Positions 1 through 8,319 of a DNA stretch of 64,000 nucleotides are shown in pieces. This DNA is from DTU015 sp964641455 (lineage in GTDB: Bacteria; Bacillota; Sulfobacillia; Fermentithermobacillales; Fermentithermobacillaceae). Position 1 is the first letter of the stretch, and each line of letters begins with the position of its first letter. The position numbers and the translations under genes were made by a program. The stretch covers positions 25,169-89,168 of the forward strand of contig CAZXLH010000003.1 in assembly GCA_964641455.1 (NCBI GenBank), in the 5' to 3' direction. The notes beneath the pieces are model-generated. The model saw only the letters and a program-made list of their open reading frames with translations, did not search any database and was not told the origin of the DNA.

Positions 1-848
1 CCTATGAGAAAGTTGCCATGATGGGTTGGTTCAAAAACCATGGCTACCCCATATTTCTCCATGTCAGGTTCTACATCACGCCTGCCTGTTTGGCCGAATT
101 TAGCCATTAAGTATCCAAACTCCTGCATCTTGCGGGAACCAACTTTGAAACTTTTCTCAGCAACAAGGATATGCCCTTTTCTGGGAATGATAGGCACATC
201 TACACCACAGGTACGTGCGATCGAAGGGGTCCAAACGCCTGAAGCTAATACAACTTTGGGCGCCAAAATTTTCCCCTCACTTGTGTCTGCCCCCAGGATT
301 CGGCCTTTGGCATCTTGAAGCAAACAGCCTACCCGGGTAAAAGTTTTAATAAGAGCGCCCTTTCTCTTAGCTGCATCTACATACGCATAGGCCAAAGCCA
401 TTGGATTTAAGGATGAATCTGAGGCACATTCAAGAAGCCCAATAATATCTTGAGCAACCATTGGTTCATATTGATGAACGTCACAAGATCCTATGTACCG
501 TACAGGAACTCCTGAACCCTTTAAGAGATTAGCCCATTCCAAAGCCATTTGAGCCTGGAGCCGGTTTTCCACTGCCAATGTACTCCCAGGCTGCCTGTAT
601 TCAAAATCAAATGAAAGTTCGTCTTGAAGCGTTGTATAAAGGCGCTGGCTTTCATAGGCCATTTTTGCATCGAATCCCGGCTGTTTGTCTATAACAAGCA
701 CATTCCCATCACACGCTGACGAAGTACCTGAAGCAACATCACCCTGTTCCACAGCAATAACTTTCATTCCGGCTTTGGAAAGATAATATGTTATAGACGC
801 TCCGATGGCCCCACAGCCTACTACCAATACATCACAAGTATCAACCAT
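1..848 (-). CDS. FAD-dependent amino acid (D-proline/hydroxyproline/sarcosine-type) oxidoreductase, C-terminus cut by window edge
   Basis: The minus frame is open from an ATG at 848 to the window edge, giving the first ~282 residues of a DadA/sarcosine-oxidase-beta type flavoprotein. Residues ~6-14 (VLVVGCGAIG) form the Rossmann FAD dinucleotide loop, followed by an acidic residue near 36 (VEQGD) and the GTSSACDG stretch near 44. The ATG overlaps the stop of the upstream 2Fe-2S gene by 8 nt (ATGGTTGA), so translation is probably coupled. With the three preceding genes it forms a hetero-oligomeric dehydrogenase like the HcnABC / D-hydroxyproline dehydrogenase family, in which this is the catalytic subunit that oxidises a secondary or primary amine and passes electrons to FAD/Fe-S subunits. 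The racemase upstream points to proline or hydroxyproline as substrate; that is inference. Confidence 0.85.
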   Translation of the reverse strand, partial: MVDTCDVLVVGCGAIGASITYYLSKAGMKVIAVEQGDVASGTSSACDGNVLVIDKQPGFDAKMAYESQRLYTTLQDELSFDFEYRQPGSTLAVENRLQAQMALEWANLLKGSGVPVRYIGSCDVHQYEPMVAQDIIGLLECASDSSLNPMALAYAYVDAAKRKGALIKTFTRVGCLLQDAKGRILGADTSEGKILAPKVVLASGVWTPSIARTCGVDVPIIPRKGHILVAEKSFKVGSRKMQEFGYLMAKFGQTGRRDVEPDMEKYGVAMVFEPTHHGNFLI

Positions 849-1113
849 TTTCTTCACCGGCTAATAACCCAAAAGTCACAGGCAATATAGGGGGTCGTGC
901 CCTGGCAGGCTCTATATCATCCACTGGCTTATGCAATTCTCTTGCCAAAACATACATTAGCAAGTGCTCGCATGATCTGCCCTGGCACAAACCCATCCCT
1001 GCTCTGGTGCGCCTTTTAATACCGTTAATATCCGAAGCACCGCCGGCAATTGCCTTCTTTATCTCACCGAGGGTTACTTCCTCGCAACGGCAAACGATGA
1101 CGCTGTCATCCAA
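841..1113 (-). CDS. BFD-like [2Fe-2S] subunit of amino acid dehydrogenase module A
   Basis: This 90-residue protein resembles a stand-alone bacterioferritin-associated-ferredoxin (Fer2_BFD) domain. It shows VCRCEEVTLGEI near the N-terminus and GMGLCQGRSC near residue 40, giving the C-x-C ... C-x4-C ligand set for a [2Fe-2S] cluster. In HcnB-like flavoproteins this domain is often fused at the C-terminus; here it is a separate gene. It overlaps the upstream flavoprotein by 8 nt and the downstream amino acid oxidase by 8 nt, so the four subunits are tightly coupled. The role is electron transfer between the FAD-containing subunits. Module B has a close paralogue at 7477-7806. Confidence 0.85.
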   Translation of the reverse strand: MDDSVIVCRCEEVTLGEIKKAIAGGASDINGIKRRTRAGMGLCQGRSCEHLLMYVLARELHKPVDDIEPARARPPILPVTFGLLAGEENG

Positions 1114-2284
1114 TCAAATTGCTCCTTTCGTTTTGAGTGTAGGATTTGTGTTCCTGCAGCTGTCGCCACTCATTGGCTATGGCTTGTTTGGCTCTTTGCT
1201 TGCTATACCCAAAGGGGCCTGCCCTAAGCCGGTTTAGCCTTTGCCAAGCAGTTTCCATTCGGCTGCTTACAGTTTGATGTGCCGCAGGATTAAACCTCCT
1301 GGCAATAGCCAGCCCGGCCACCCGGCCTTCTTCCATAGCTACTCCCGCTTCCTCAACACCTGCTAAATCGCCTGCAATGTAAATACCCCTAACACCGGTC
1401 TCCATTTCTTCATCATGTAAGGGGACCCATCCACCCAAATCAGGAACATACGAGAGAGTACATCCGGCTAAAGCCGCCAGGTTGGCATAGGGCCTTAACC
1501 CTGCCGCTATACAGACAGTATCTACATCTACAATTGTCTTCGTATCTTCAATTACCTCGAAATCTGCATCTACTTCAGCAATTTCCGCACCACAAACCTG
1601 GTTCTCGCCTAATGCTCTTGTGATAGTATGGCCTGTGAGCACCGGAACACCTGACCTTCTGGCTTTGGCCGCATGCACCGCATATCCTCCTATGCTCGGA
1701 GCCGCCTCTACTATACAAGAAACCTCTGCTCCTGCCTGCATCAACTGGTAAGCGACTATAAGCCCAACATTGCCTGAACCAACAATTAAGAACCGCTTCC
1801 CTGGAAGCACTCTTTGTACATTGACAAATGTTTGGGTTGCCCCTGCACCCATGACCCCGGGCAAGGTCCATCCCGGAAACATAACTGATTTTTCCGATGC
1901 ACCTACTGCAAACACAAGGGTACGGGCTAATACTACGTCCTTGCAGGGAGACGAACTGCCTGAAAACCTCGATTCGTGCACACCTCTAATGATTTCAACC
2001 ACATTGCCGCTGTGCACTGCGTATACTTCTGAATCCAGCCAAAACCTAACTCCAAGATCCAGGGCTTCGGCATAAAGCTGTTGTGCAATCAAAGTACCCC
2101 TCACACCCGCTTTGTGTTCCGTGGCACCGAAAAATCTGTGTATTTGCTTTGTTAGCTGGCCTCCGGGCACAAGGTTCGAATCGACTACAATCACACTCAA
2201 ATCATACCTCGCAGCCTCGATGGCGGCAGTAAGCCCTGCAGGCCCGGCACCTACCACACATACGTCAACTTGTTGCCGACTCAT
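1106..2284 (-). CDS. NAD(P)/FAD-dependent oxidoreductase subunit (HcnB-like) of dehydrogenase module A
   Basis: The protein is a pyridine-nucleotide-disulfide-oxidoreductase type flavoprotein of 392 residues from the chosen start. An N-terminal FAD loop (VCVVGAGPAGLTAAIEAA) is followed by GGQLTKQIHRFFG, a central NAD loop (FLIVGSGNVGLIVAYQL) and a late FAD contact (GIYIAGDLAGVEEA). The ATG at 2284 was preferred over an in-frame start at 2317 because it has AGGAGG about 8 nt upstream. It overlaps the 2Fe-2S gene upstream by 20 nt and the BFD-like gene downstream by 8 nt. It probably relays electrons from the catalytic subunit; the terminal acceptor is not visible. It is homologous to the 8316-9431 protein of module B. 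Confidence 0.85.
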   Translation of the reverse strand: MSRQQVDVCVVGAGPAGLTAAIEAARYDLSVIVVDSNLVPGGQLTKQIHRFFGATEHKAGVRGTLIAQQLYAEALDLGVRFWLDSEVYAVHSGNVVEIIRGVHESRFSGSSSPCKDVVLARTLVFAVGASEKSVMFPGWTLPGVMGAGATQTFVNVQRVLPGKRFLIVGSGNVGLIVAYQLMQAGAEVSCIVEAAPSIGGYAVHAAKARRSGVPVLTGHTITRALGENQVCGAEIAEVDADFEVIEDTKTIVDVDTVCIAAGLRPYANLAALAGCTLSYVPDLGGWVPLHDEEMETGVRGIYIAGDLAGVEEAGVAMEEGRVAGLAIARRFNPAAHQTVSSRMETAWQRLNRLRAGPFGYSKQRAKQAIANEWRQLQEHKSYTQNERSNLIG

Positions 2285-2591
2285 CACCAAAGCCTCCTGT
2301 TCCGTATTGGGTTTCAATTACCATACCGCTTGTAACAGGAGTAACACATGTTTTTACATTCGGAACGCCGTTTACAGTCATAATACAATCGCTACACTGC
2401 CCAATTCCGCAAAATACTCCGCGCGGTTGGTGCCTTTTCGGAGTGTATCTGTGAATTCTGATTCCTGCGGCCATCAAGGCTGCAGCAATTGTTTCTCCGT
2501 CCCGGGCCAAAATTCTTCTTCCGTCAACAGTAATTTCCACTGGTTTAGCAGGTGGGAGCTTTCCAAGAACAGGGTGTGAAACCACTCTCAC
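2265..2591 (-). CDS. [2Fe-2S] ferredoxin-like subunit (HcnA-like) of dehydrogenase module A
   Basis: This small protein of the Fer2_4 type carries VFCGIGQCSDC followed by VNGVPNVKTC, the C-x4-C-x2-C ... C pattern of a plant-type [2Fe-2S] domain as in HcnA and sarcosine oxidase alpha N-termini. The GTG at 2591 is taken as start because AAGGAGG lies 6-7 nt upstream; the open frame extends to 2609 without a better site. It is the first gene of the four-subunit module A and follows the racemase gene by 55 nt. It should bind one cluster and shuttle electrons between flavin sites in the complex. Confidence 0.85.
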   Translation of the reverse strand: MRVVSHPVLGKLPPAKPVEITVDGRRILARDGETIAAALMAAGIRIHRYTPKRHQPRGVFCGIGQCSDCIMTVNGVPNVKTCVTPVTSGMVIETQYGTGGFGDESATS

Positions 2592-2646
2592 GTTTCTGCC
2601 TCCTTGCAAGGTAAAACCCTATGCAAATGCAAAAGCCGAACCGATA

Positions 2647-3651
2647 TCAAAGCAAAAATCCATTTTTTAAAGGATCCCTTGAATCAACCACAAAGTTGTG
2701 TATTCCGGTAACAAAAGCGCTTCCGGTTATCTCACATACAATGCCTGATACCCCTCCGACACAGGCTTCACCTACGATAGCGGCTGATAACCTGGTACCG
2801 ATAATGCTTTCATTTATAAACACTTCACCTACACCAATTTCGCCTCTTGCATACATAGATGCCAATACTGCACAAGTCCCCGTACCACACGGGGATCTGT
2901 CTATTGCATCGTGGGTAATCAAAACCGCGTTTTTGCCATGGGTTTCAGGTGAAGACGGGCCTGCCTTAAAACATACATGAGTAACCCCTTCAATAAATGG
3001 CTTTTCAGGATGTACTACTTTGAATTCTGCATTGATGGCTTGTCTTATCATTTTGCCTGCTCTGATTATGTCCAAAGATGATTCAGGGCTGACTTTCAAG
3101 CCAAGATCTTCAGCATCAACGATAGCAAAGAAATTCCCGCCGTAAGCAATGTCGAACCTTATATTGCCGAGCCCCGATACGTATACATTCTTGTCGCCGG
3201 CATATAAAAAAGACGGTGCGTTAGTCAAAGTTACCGACTGAGTAACACCGTCTTTTACCAGGGCTCTTACATCAACCAGGCCTGCAGGAGTCTCGAGAGT
3301 AACAAGTGTAACAGGTTCGGAAACACCAATTACCTTTGATTCAATAAGGGCAGTGCAAAAGCCAATTGTATCGTGGCCACACATAGGGAGGTAGCCACCT
3401 GCCTCAAGATAGATAACTCCCACATCTGCATCTGGATGGCACGGCTCTGTAAGTATAGCGCCTGACATCACACTATGCCCTCTTGGCTCTTGCATAAGCA
3501 TAGTGCGAATGTGATCCATGTTCTCACGAAAATACAGCATCTTTTCAGATACTGTATTTCCCTGTATTGGGCCTATTCCTCCAATGATCGTCCTGGTAGG
3601 TTCGCCACAAGTATGCGTATCTATACACATTACCGTTCTTTCGAATCTCAT
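2647..3651 (-). CDS. Proline racemase / 4-hydroxyproline 2-epimerase family protein
   Basis: This 334-residue member of the proline racemase superfamily keeps both catalytic cysteines: C91 in PMCGHDTIG and C255 in DRSPCGTGT. A cysteine at the second position fits racemase/epimerase chemistry rather than the trans-3-hydroxyproline dehydratase branch, which has Thr there. The first motif reads CGHDT instead of the commoner CGHGT. Start has GCAGGAGGT upstream. It lies directly upstream of module A and downstream of a GntR regulator, so it would interconvert L- and D-proline or hydroxyproline to feed the D-amino acid dehydrogenase. Proline racemase and 4-hydroxyproline epimerase cannot be separated by eye; the nearby hypD favours a hydroxyproline role. 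Confidence 0.85.
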   Translation of the reverse strand: MRFERTVMCIDTHTCGEPTRTIIGGIGPIQGNTVSEKMLYFRENMDHIRTMLMQEPRGHSVMSGAILTEPCHPDADVGVIYLEAGGYLPMCGHDTIGFCTALIESKVIGVSEPVTLVTLETPAGLVDVRALVKDGVTQSVTLTNAPSFLYAGDKNVYVSGLGNIRFDIAYGGNFFAIVDAEDLGLKVSPESSLDIIRAGKMIRQAINAEFKVVHPEKPFIEGVTHVCFKAGPSSPETHGKNAVLITHDAIDRSPCGTGTCAVLASMYARGEIGVGEVFINESIIGTRLSAAIVGEACVGGVSGIVCEITGSAFVTGIHNFVVDSRDPLKNGFLL

Positions 3652-3678
3652 TGAGCGACCTCCTGCGAATCCGGAACA

Positions 3679-4398
3679 CTAGTTGCTACTGCCGCTTTTT
3701 GCCTTCCCTAAAGCATCTCTTACAATATCTAAATGCTCATGCATCTTGTTACCTGCAGACACTGCGTCTCCGTCATGCAAAGCTTGCAAGATAACTTCGA
3801 ATTGCTCAACGGTTCGCTCGAAAGTATAAGGCAACGTCCTTAAGAATCTCTCAGCGTCTTTGTTGACTCTCCGAATCAAGACACTTACCAGCTCTGTCAA
3901 TACTGCATTTTGACAGGCTCCGGCCAGAGTCAAATGAAAATCCAGCTCTTTTTCGAAAAACAGATCCATATCATCATCCATAACATCTTTCATTGATTCC
4001 AAAAGTTGCTCAAGTTTTGCAATAACCTCATCAGTTGCCCTTTCAGCGGCAAGCCCGGCAGTGGTTACCTCAATCAGCCTTCTGGCCTCCATCAATTCAA
4101 AAGCAGGCGCCTGCTTCAGGGCCAACCTCCAATTCTGAGAGTTAATCAACGCCATGGCATCTTGGGACAAAAACCGGCCAACACCGGGCCTGGATTCAAC
4201 AAGGCCCATATACTCCAGAGAATGCAACGCTTCTCTTACTGACGAACGGCCCACTCCAAACCCTTCGCAAAGTTCCTTTTCCGTAGGCAGTTTCTCCCCC
4301 GGTTTGAGTACCCCGTTTTCAATCATGTCGCGAATTCTGTCTGTAATCATCTCAGTGATTTTACTTGGCTTCCGTAAACGTCCTATATTACCTAGCAA
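3679..4398 (-). CDS. GntR-family (FadR/FCD subfamily) transcriptional regulator
   Basis: The N-terminal ~70 residues form a winged helix with the GntR signature (LKPGEKLPTEKELCEGFGVGRSSVREAL). A C-terminal all-helical FCD ligand-binding domain follows (RRLIEVTTAGLAAERAT and a later DLDFHLTLAGACQN-type stretch). TTG at 4398 is chosen as start because GAGGGGGAG lies at suitable distance upstream. It sits between the DUF885 gene and the racemase, on the same strand with short gaps. FCD regulators typically respond to small carboxylic or amino acids, so control of the proline/hydroxyproline genes around it is a reasonable inference. Confidence 0.9.
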   Translation of the reverse strand: MLGNIGRLRKPSKITEMITDRIRDMIENGVLKPGEKLPTEKELCEGFGVGRSSVREALHSLEYMGLVESRPGVGRFLSQDAMALINSQNWRLALKQAPAFELMEARRLIEVTTAGLAAERATDEVIAKLEQLLESMKDVMDDDMDLFFEKELDFHLTLAGACQNAVLTELVSVLIRRVNKDAERFLRTLPYTFERTVEQFEVILQALHDGDAVSAGNKMHEHLDIVRDALGKAKSGSSN

Positions 4399-4536
4399 AT
4401 TGCATCTCCCCCTCGTAAAGAACCCTAATAAATCTTCCAGGGATTATCAGGCTGTCATACATCCTGATAATCATTCTATACCTATTAGGATTCCCCTGCA
4501 GAAAATCAACCTTTCGGGGAAGATGAACCAGAGCCT

Positions 4537-6183
4537 CTATCTCACCGGGCCGGCAAATTGTGTTTGAAACCGAACCTTGTCCTCATCTGACAGTTCAAGA
4601 AACCTCTCAAAGTTGGCAAGGCTCAATCTGCCTACAGAGAAAAGAATCTCGGTAAACTCTTTGTCTCCATACTTAAACTTTGCCTGTAAATCTCCAATCT
4701 TCTTCATTCCATAATAATAGCAAGTCATATATCCAGGATTAAGTTCCTGGTAAAGCACCTGGCCCCTTGCAGATGTCCTATCAAACCCCAGTTCTTGCAT
4801 ATAAAGCTTAACTGCGTCATCCACCGGTTTGCCAAAGTAATGAAGCCACAAATCAGCCTTAATCCTGACAGCGGTATGGTGCCGCCTTAGACGGACAAAT
4901 AAAGGGAAAAACCGGTCAGGGAAAATATGTTCCATGAGTTTCTCTGATCGGTGAGCCGTGCCTTCCATTAAGGGAATATACCGCGAACCGATTTTCACCG
5001 TCTCAGGCAAAGGATCCATGGTGGTTCTGACAAACTGCACGTGATGCCCTGGATAACATTCGTGTATAGCCATCATCTTGAGCCAACCGTCTGTAACAGC
5101 CTTGTAATTGGTCTCATTCAGAAATACCTCTCCAACAAGAGGCCTGCGTCTGAAACACCCTCCCCCGTACCCGCCCCATGGGTACGAATCTCTTGTTTGC
5201 TCAGGGGTAGGGCTTACAACACAGTGCTCTTCAGGCAATTTCACATAACCGTCTAACGTAGCTTTCTTTGCCGTTTCTACATAGCCTTTCATTCTGGAGA
5301 ACATCTCTTCTACAGTGTCGCAAGGGCCGGCATGCTCATCTAATATTGCAAATACATCCGCCAATGATTTGACGGGCCTTACACCTAAATCCCTTGCTGT
5401 GTCCAACAGCTGCTCGCGTGTGGATGCCATTTCCCTTTCGTGCCAATCCAACAGTTCTTCCAAACTCACACCAAGTTCGTTTTCGAGAATTCGCCTGTAC
5501 CTTTCAGGGTTTACAGGCTTAGTTACGGAATCGGAGCCATGTTCAGCAGGGGTTTTGCTTTCGGCTGCATAAAGAGCTTCTTTCTCCCATGCTGCAGCCC
5601 TGGATACAATCTCATCAAGTTTGACAGCAAGATCAGCTTGGGCCCTTGAATCAAGCTCATGATAGTACTTAGGAATATTGGTTTTTACGTTACAAGCTAT
5701 AACCCGTAAAATTTTACATGCCCTTGCTACCTCTTGTATTTTGTCACTTTGAGAATCCGGGAATAACGCCTTAACCCCCTCCCACAGAGCGTCTGTCTGT
5801 GAAAGCCGGGCAGAAAGTACAGCCAAACGTTCTTGAGCAGGCCTGGAATCCTGGCGGGAATTGAAATCCAAAACCCATGTTTGCCCGCTCATAAAACGAG
5901 CCAAATGCTGAAAATTGGTCTCTACGGCTGAAATCCGCCCTGTCAGGAATTCTATGAAATGAGATCTTAGAAGAGAAAATACAGGGTCAGGTTCAGGAAG
6001 TTTCTTGGCTTCTTCAAGCAGCGATTCAAAAGCAGCCTTCATCTCCTCTTTCAAAGCAATGGAAGGTATTAAAGTGTGGGTTTCGTAATCACGGCTTGAT
6101 GAATACTTATATACAGCCTGAGCGCACTTGGCGTCAAATTCGCAATAGATTTGCCTGACTGTATCGTTGTTTGGCTTAGTCAT
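4537..6183 (-). CDS. DUF885 family protein, predicted zinc metallopeptidase-like
   Basis: This protein of 548 residues belongs to the DUF885 (PF05960) family. The diagnostic motif is HECYPGHHVQF, an HExxPGHH form expected to bind zinc with the downstream Glu in MEGTAHRSE. ATG at 6183 has GGAGGTGG just upstream; the frame opens to 6309 but the extra N-terminus spans a hairpin and has no ribosome site. DUF885 proteins are generally viewed as peptidases, but substrates are mostly unknown. No signal peptide is visible, so it is probably cytoplasmic. Within this island it may release proline or hydroxyproline from peptides; that is inference from context only. Confidence 0.85.
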   Translation of the reverse strand: MTKPNNDTVRQIYCEFDAKCAQAVYKYSSSRDYETHTLIPSIALKEEMKAAFESLLEEAKKLPEPDPVFSLLRSHFIEFLTGRISAVETNFQHLARFMSGQTWVLDFNSRQDSRPAQERLAVLSARLSQTDALWEGVKALFPDSQSDKIQEVARACKILRVIACNVKTNIPKYYHELDSRAQADLAVKLDEIVSRAAAWEKEALYAAESKTPAEHGSDSVTKPVNPERYRRILENELGVSLEELLDWHEREMASTREQLLDTARDLGVRPVKSLADVFAILDEHAGPCDTVEEMFSRMKGYVETAKKATLDGYVKLPEEHCVVSPTPEQTRDSYPWGGYGGGCFRRRPLVGEVFLNETNYKAVTDGWLKMMAIHECYPGHHVQFVRTTMDPLPETVKIGSRYIPLMEGTAHRSEKLMEHIFPDRFFPLFVRLRRHHTAVRIKADLWLHYFGKPVDDAVKLYMQELGFDRTSARGQVLYQELNPGYMTCYYYGMKKIGDLQAKFKYGDKEFTEILFSVGRLSLANFERFLELSDEDKVRFQTQFAGPVR

Positions 6184-6237
6184 GAGGCCACCTCCAAAAA
6201 ATGTATAGGTAAAATTACAACCGATAATGTGGTGACC

Positions 6238-6267
6238 AGAGACGCAGGTTGTTGTGCCTGCGTCTCT
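6238..6267 (-). promoter_or_regulatory. 11-bp perfect inverted repeat in DUF885 leader
   Basis: AGAGACGCAGG and its exact complement CCTGCGTCTCT flank an 8-nt loop. The hairpin sits between the module B oxidase stop (6332) and the DUF885 start (6183). No T-run follows on the minus strand, so a simple intrinsic terminator is unlikely; an RNA processing or stability element between two operon segments fits better. Confidence 0.55.
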
Positions 6268-6331
6268 ATAGCAAATAATTTGGCCGAAGCAAAATCGCCG
6301 GTGGCTCACTTACTTCCGGCCGGGCCATACT

Positions 6332-7480
6332 CTAAACAACTGCCGGTTCTACCCGCAAGTCTCCTCTTTCAAAACGGGCAAGGTCTAAATCACTTATATC
6401 AATAGAAACCTCTTTGCCTAATATCATCTCAGAAAGTAGTTGTCCGACTATAGGCGCTAACATAAACCCGTGGCCGCTGAACCCGACCGCCTGGTAATAC
6501 CCGTCGATGCCCGGAACAGTCCCAAGTATGGGATGGGCATCAGGTGTAATAGTGTATAAGCCGGACCATTGCCTGATAACCCTAACGCCTTCAAGTGCCG
6601 GAACAAGTTTACACATGATGTCAGACATTCTTGCAAGGAACTGCCATGAATGGCCTATGTCATATCCTCTTGGCTCGTTTGGATCTCCAATTCCCATGAC
6701 CAGGGATCCGTGAGGTGTCTGCTGACAGTAAATCCCAAGGGAAAAAGACATGAGCATAGGGTCAAACACATGGCCCACAGGTTCAGTAACCAAGATTTGG
6801 TGGCGCTCGGTATACAGAGGGAGTTTTACACCAACCATGGAAGCAACAGGAGCCGCCCAAGGCCCTGCAGCGTTTACCACAATTGAAGTAGATATGTCGC
6901 CTTTATTGGTCTTCACTTTGGTTATTTTGCCATTTGATTTCTCAATCCCTGTAACCTCTGTAAAGCAGTTGACTTCGCCGCCGAGGCGCTCAAAAGCTTT
7001 TAAGTAAGCTCTTGTTGTGTGAAACGGGTTGGCGTGGCCATCCCGGGCATTAAAGGTTGCCCCTAACATTCCTTCTGTATTGAGCGCAGGTACGATTTGT
7101 TTGGCATCTTCCGGAGTACATACTTGTGCATTTACGCCCAACTTGTGTTGCACTTCAACGTTTTCCTTAAATTGCTCCCATTCTTTCTCACTATATGCCA
7201 TCATCAGGTAACCTTTTTGTACAAACTCAATATCATAATCATATTGAAGTTCTTCCTGGAGACCCTCAAAAATGTCAATTGCAGCTTTGCATATTCTGAT
7301 ATTTCCTTCAGAGCCCCACTGCTCTCTAACCCCTGCACCGCATCGCCCGGTGGAACCGCTTGCGAAAGTATCCTTTTCACACAATACGACGTTCTTCATA
7401 CCATGCTTCATAAGATTGTAGGCTATTGAAGCGCCGTTCACTCCTCCACCCACTACTACTGCGTCTGCTGAAGTTTTCAT
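6332..7480 (-). CDS. FAD-dependent amino acid oxidoreductase (sarcosine oxidase beta / D-hydroxyproline dehydrogenase-type), module B
   Basis: This is a full-length DAO-fold flavoprotein of 382 residues. It has the N-terminal FAD loop AVVVGGGVNGASIAYNLM, then the GSTGRCGAGVREQWG stretch typical of sarcosine-oxidase-beta-like enzymes, and a C-terminal GFSGHGFMLAPIVG motif that closes over the flavin. ATG at 7480 is preferred because GGAGGTG lies upstream inside the preceding gene and the ATGA overlaps that gene's stop. It is the catalytic partner of the 2Fe-2S, 4Fe-4S and HcnB-like subunits encoded just upstream. The substrate is probably a D-amino or N-methyl amino acid; exact identity is not readable from sequence. 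Confidence 0.88.
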   Translation of the reverse strand: MKTSADAVVVGGGVNGASIAYNLMKHGMKNVVLCEKDTFASGSTGRCGAGVREQWGSEGNIRICKAAIDIFEGLQEELQYDYDIEFVQKGYLMMAYSEKEWEQFKENVEVQHKLGVNAQVCTPEDAKQIVPALNTEGMLGATFNARDGHANPFHTTRAYLKAFERLGGEVNCFTEVTGIEKSNGKITKVKTNKGDISTSIVVNAAGPWAAPVASMVGVKLPLYTERHQILVTEPVGHVFDPMLMSFSLGIYCQQTPHGSLVMGIGDPNEPRGYDIGHSWQFLARMSDIMCKLVPALEGVRVIRQWSGLYTITPDAHPILGTVPGIDGYYQAVGFSGHGFMLAPIVGQLLSEMILGKEVSIDISDLDLARFERGDLRVEPAVV

Positions 7481-7806
7481 TGGCCGGCCACCTCCTCTTG
7501 ACACTTACAATCAGCACCATCTTCATCATCTTCTGAAATGATGGCCAACTCACCCATTTTTATAGGTTTAACAGGGGGCCTGTAACGAGACTGAAGGATT
7601 TCAGAAACCGGTTTTCCGAGATACCTGGCAATCTCCCCTGCCACCAGCAACCTACAAGTTCTTCCTTGGCATGGCCCCATACCGGCTCTGGTTATGCGTT
7701 TGACTTCGTCTAAGGTGGTTGCGCCTTCTCTAATGGCTTTTCGTACCTCTCCCAATGTCACGTCTTCGCACCGGCAAACAATAATGTCGTTTTCAGCCTT
7801 AGCCAT
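7477..7806 (-). CDS. BFD-like [2Fe-2S] subunit of dehydrogenase module B
   Basis: The first ~60 residues resemble the BFD-type [2Fe-2S] domain (VCRCEDVTLGEV, then GMGPCQGRTC). Unlike its module A paralogue it has a longer acidic tail ending in DCKCQEEV, which adds two cysteines. It overlaps the catalytic oxidase downstream by an ATGA junction and follows the 4Fe-4S gene by 3 nt. It is expected to carry electrons inside the heteromeric dehydrogenase. The acidic, cysteine-bearing extension is not part of the usual domain. Confidence 0.85.
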   Translation of the reverse strand: MAKAENDIIVCRCEDVTLGEVRKAIREGATTLDEVKRITRAGMGPCQGRTCRLLVAGEIARYLGKPVSEILQSRYRPPVKPIKMGELAIISEDDEDGADCKCQEEVAGQ

Positions 7807-7809
7807 GGC

Positions 7810-8319
7810 TCACCCCACCCTTTCAACAAGTTCAAAGTTTCTTACCGTCATAGACAATTGCTTTGGGGCTCGTACCCAAACAACAGGCGTTCCTTGAGGC
7901 TTCTTGCCGGGAAGCACTCTGTGAACCAACCCTTCCCCTACTTTTTCACCTGCCCTATCCAATAAAGACACTTTATCTCCTTTATCGGGCATGGGAGCGA
8001 ACTCAAAGGGAATTGCTACCAAGCATTCAGTATCGCTAAAAGTTTCATCGACAACAAAAATCGCCAACCCCGGGCAAGCAGCTACACACACCCCGCAACC
8101 GGTACATTTGCTCCAATCTACCTCGGGAATATCATTTATTGATTCAAACTGCCGAATAGCACCAAACTTGCAACTATAATGGCATGGGTCGCACGGAATC
8201 TCCTGAAAGCATTCAACTACAACAAAAGGCCCTTTTTCTCTCCGGGATTTCGGCGGCGTTCTGCTTTCAATTTGCTCTTTTGACGGAACACCGGTGGTCA
8301 AAAGAATATCGCTTTTCAC
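7810..8319 (-). CDS. 4Fe-4S ferredoxin-type subunit of dehydrogenase module B
   Basis: This 169-residue protein has a clear [4Fe-4S] motif, CTGCGVCVAACPG, at roughly residues 79-91, and a second cysteine-rich segment upstream (CFQEIPCDPCHYSC). The C-terminal ~65 residues form a beta-rich region with basic patches. Start is GTG with GAGGGTGAGC upstream, overlapping the stop of the next flavoprotein gene. This subunit is absent from module A. Proteins of this kind occur with HcnB-like flavoproteins in anaerobes and could deliver electrons to soluble ferredoxin, which would let amino acid oxidation be linked to reductive metabolism; the acceptor is inference. Confidence 0.82.
   Translation of the reverse strand: MKSDILLTTGVPSKEQIESRTPPKSRREKGPFVVVECFQEIPCDPCHYSCKFGAIRQFESINDIPEVDWSKCTGCGVCVAACPGLAIFVVDETFSDTECLVAIPFEFAPMPDKGDKVSLLDRAGEKVGEGLVHRVLPGKKPQGTPVVWVRAPKQLSMTVRNFELVERVG

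Noticed and set aside
1007..1237. Plus-strand ORFs opposite the dehydrogenase genes
   Set aside because: They are antisense shadows of well-supported minus-strand genes.
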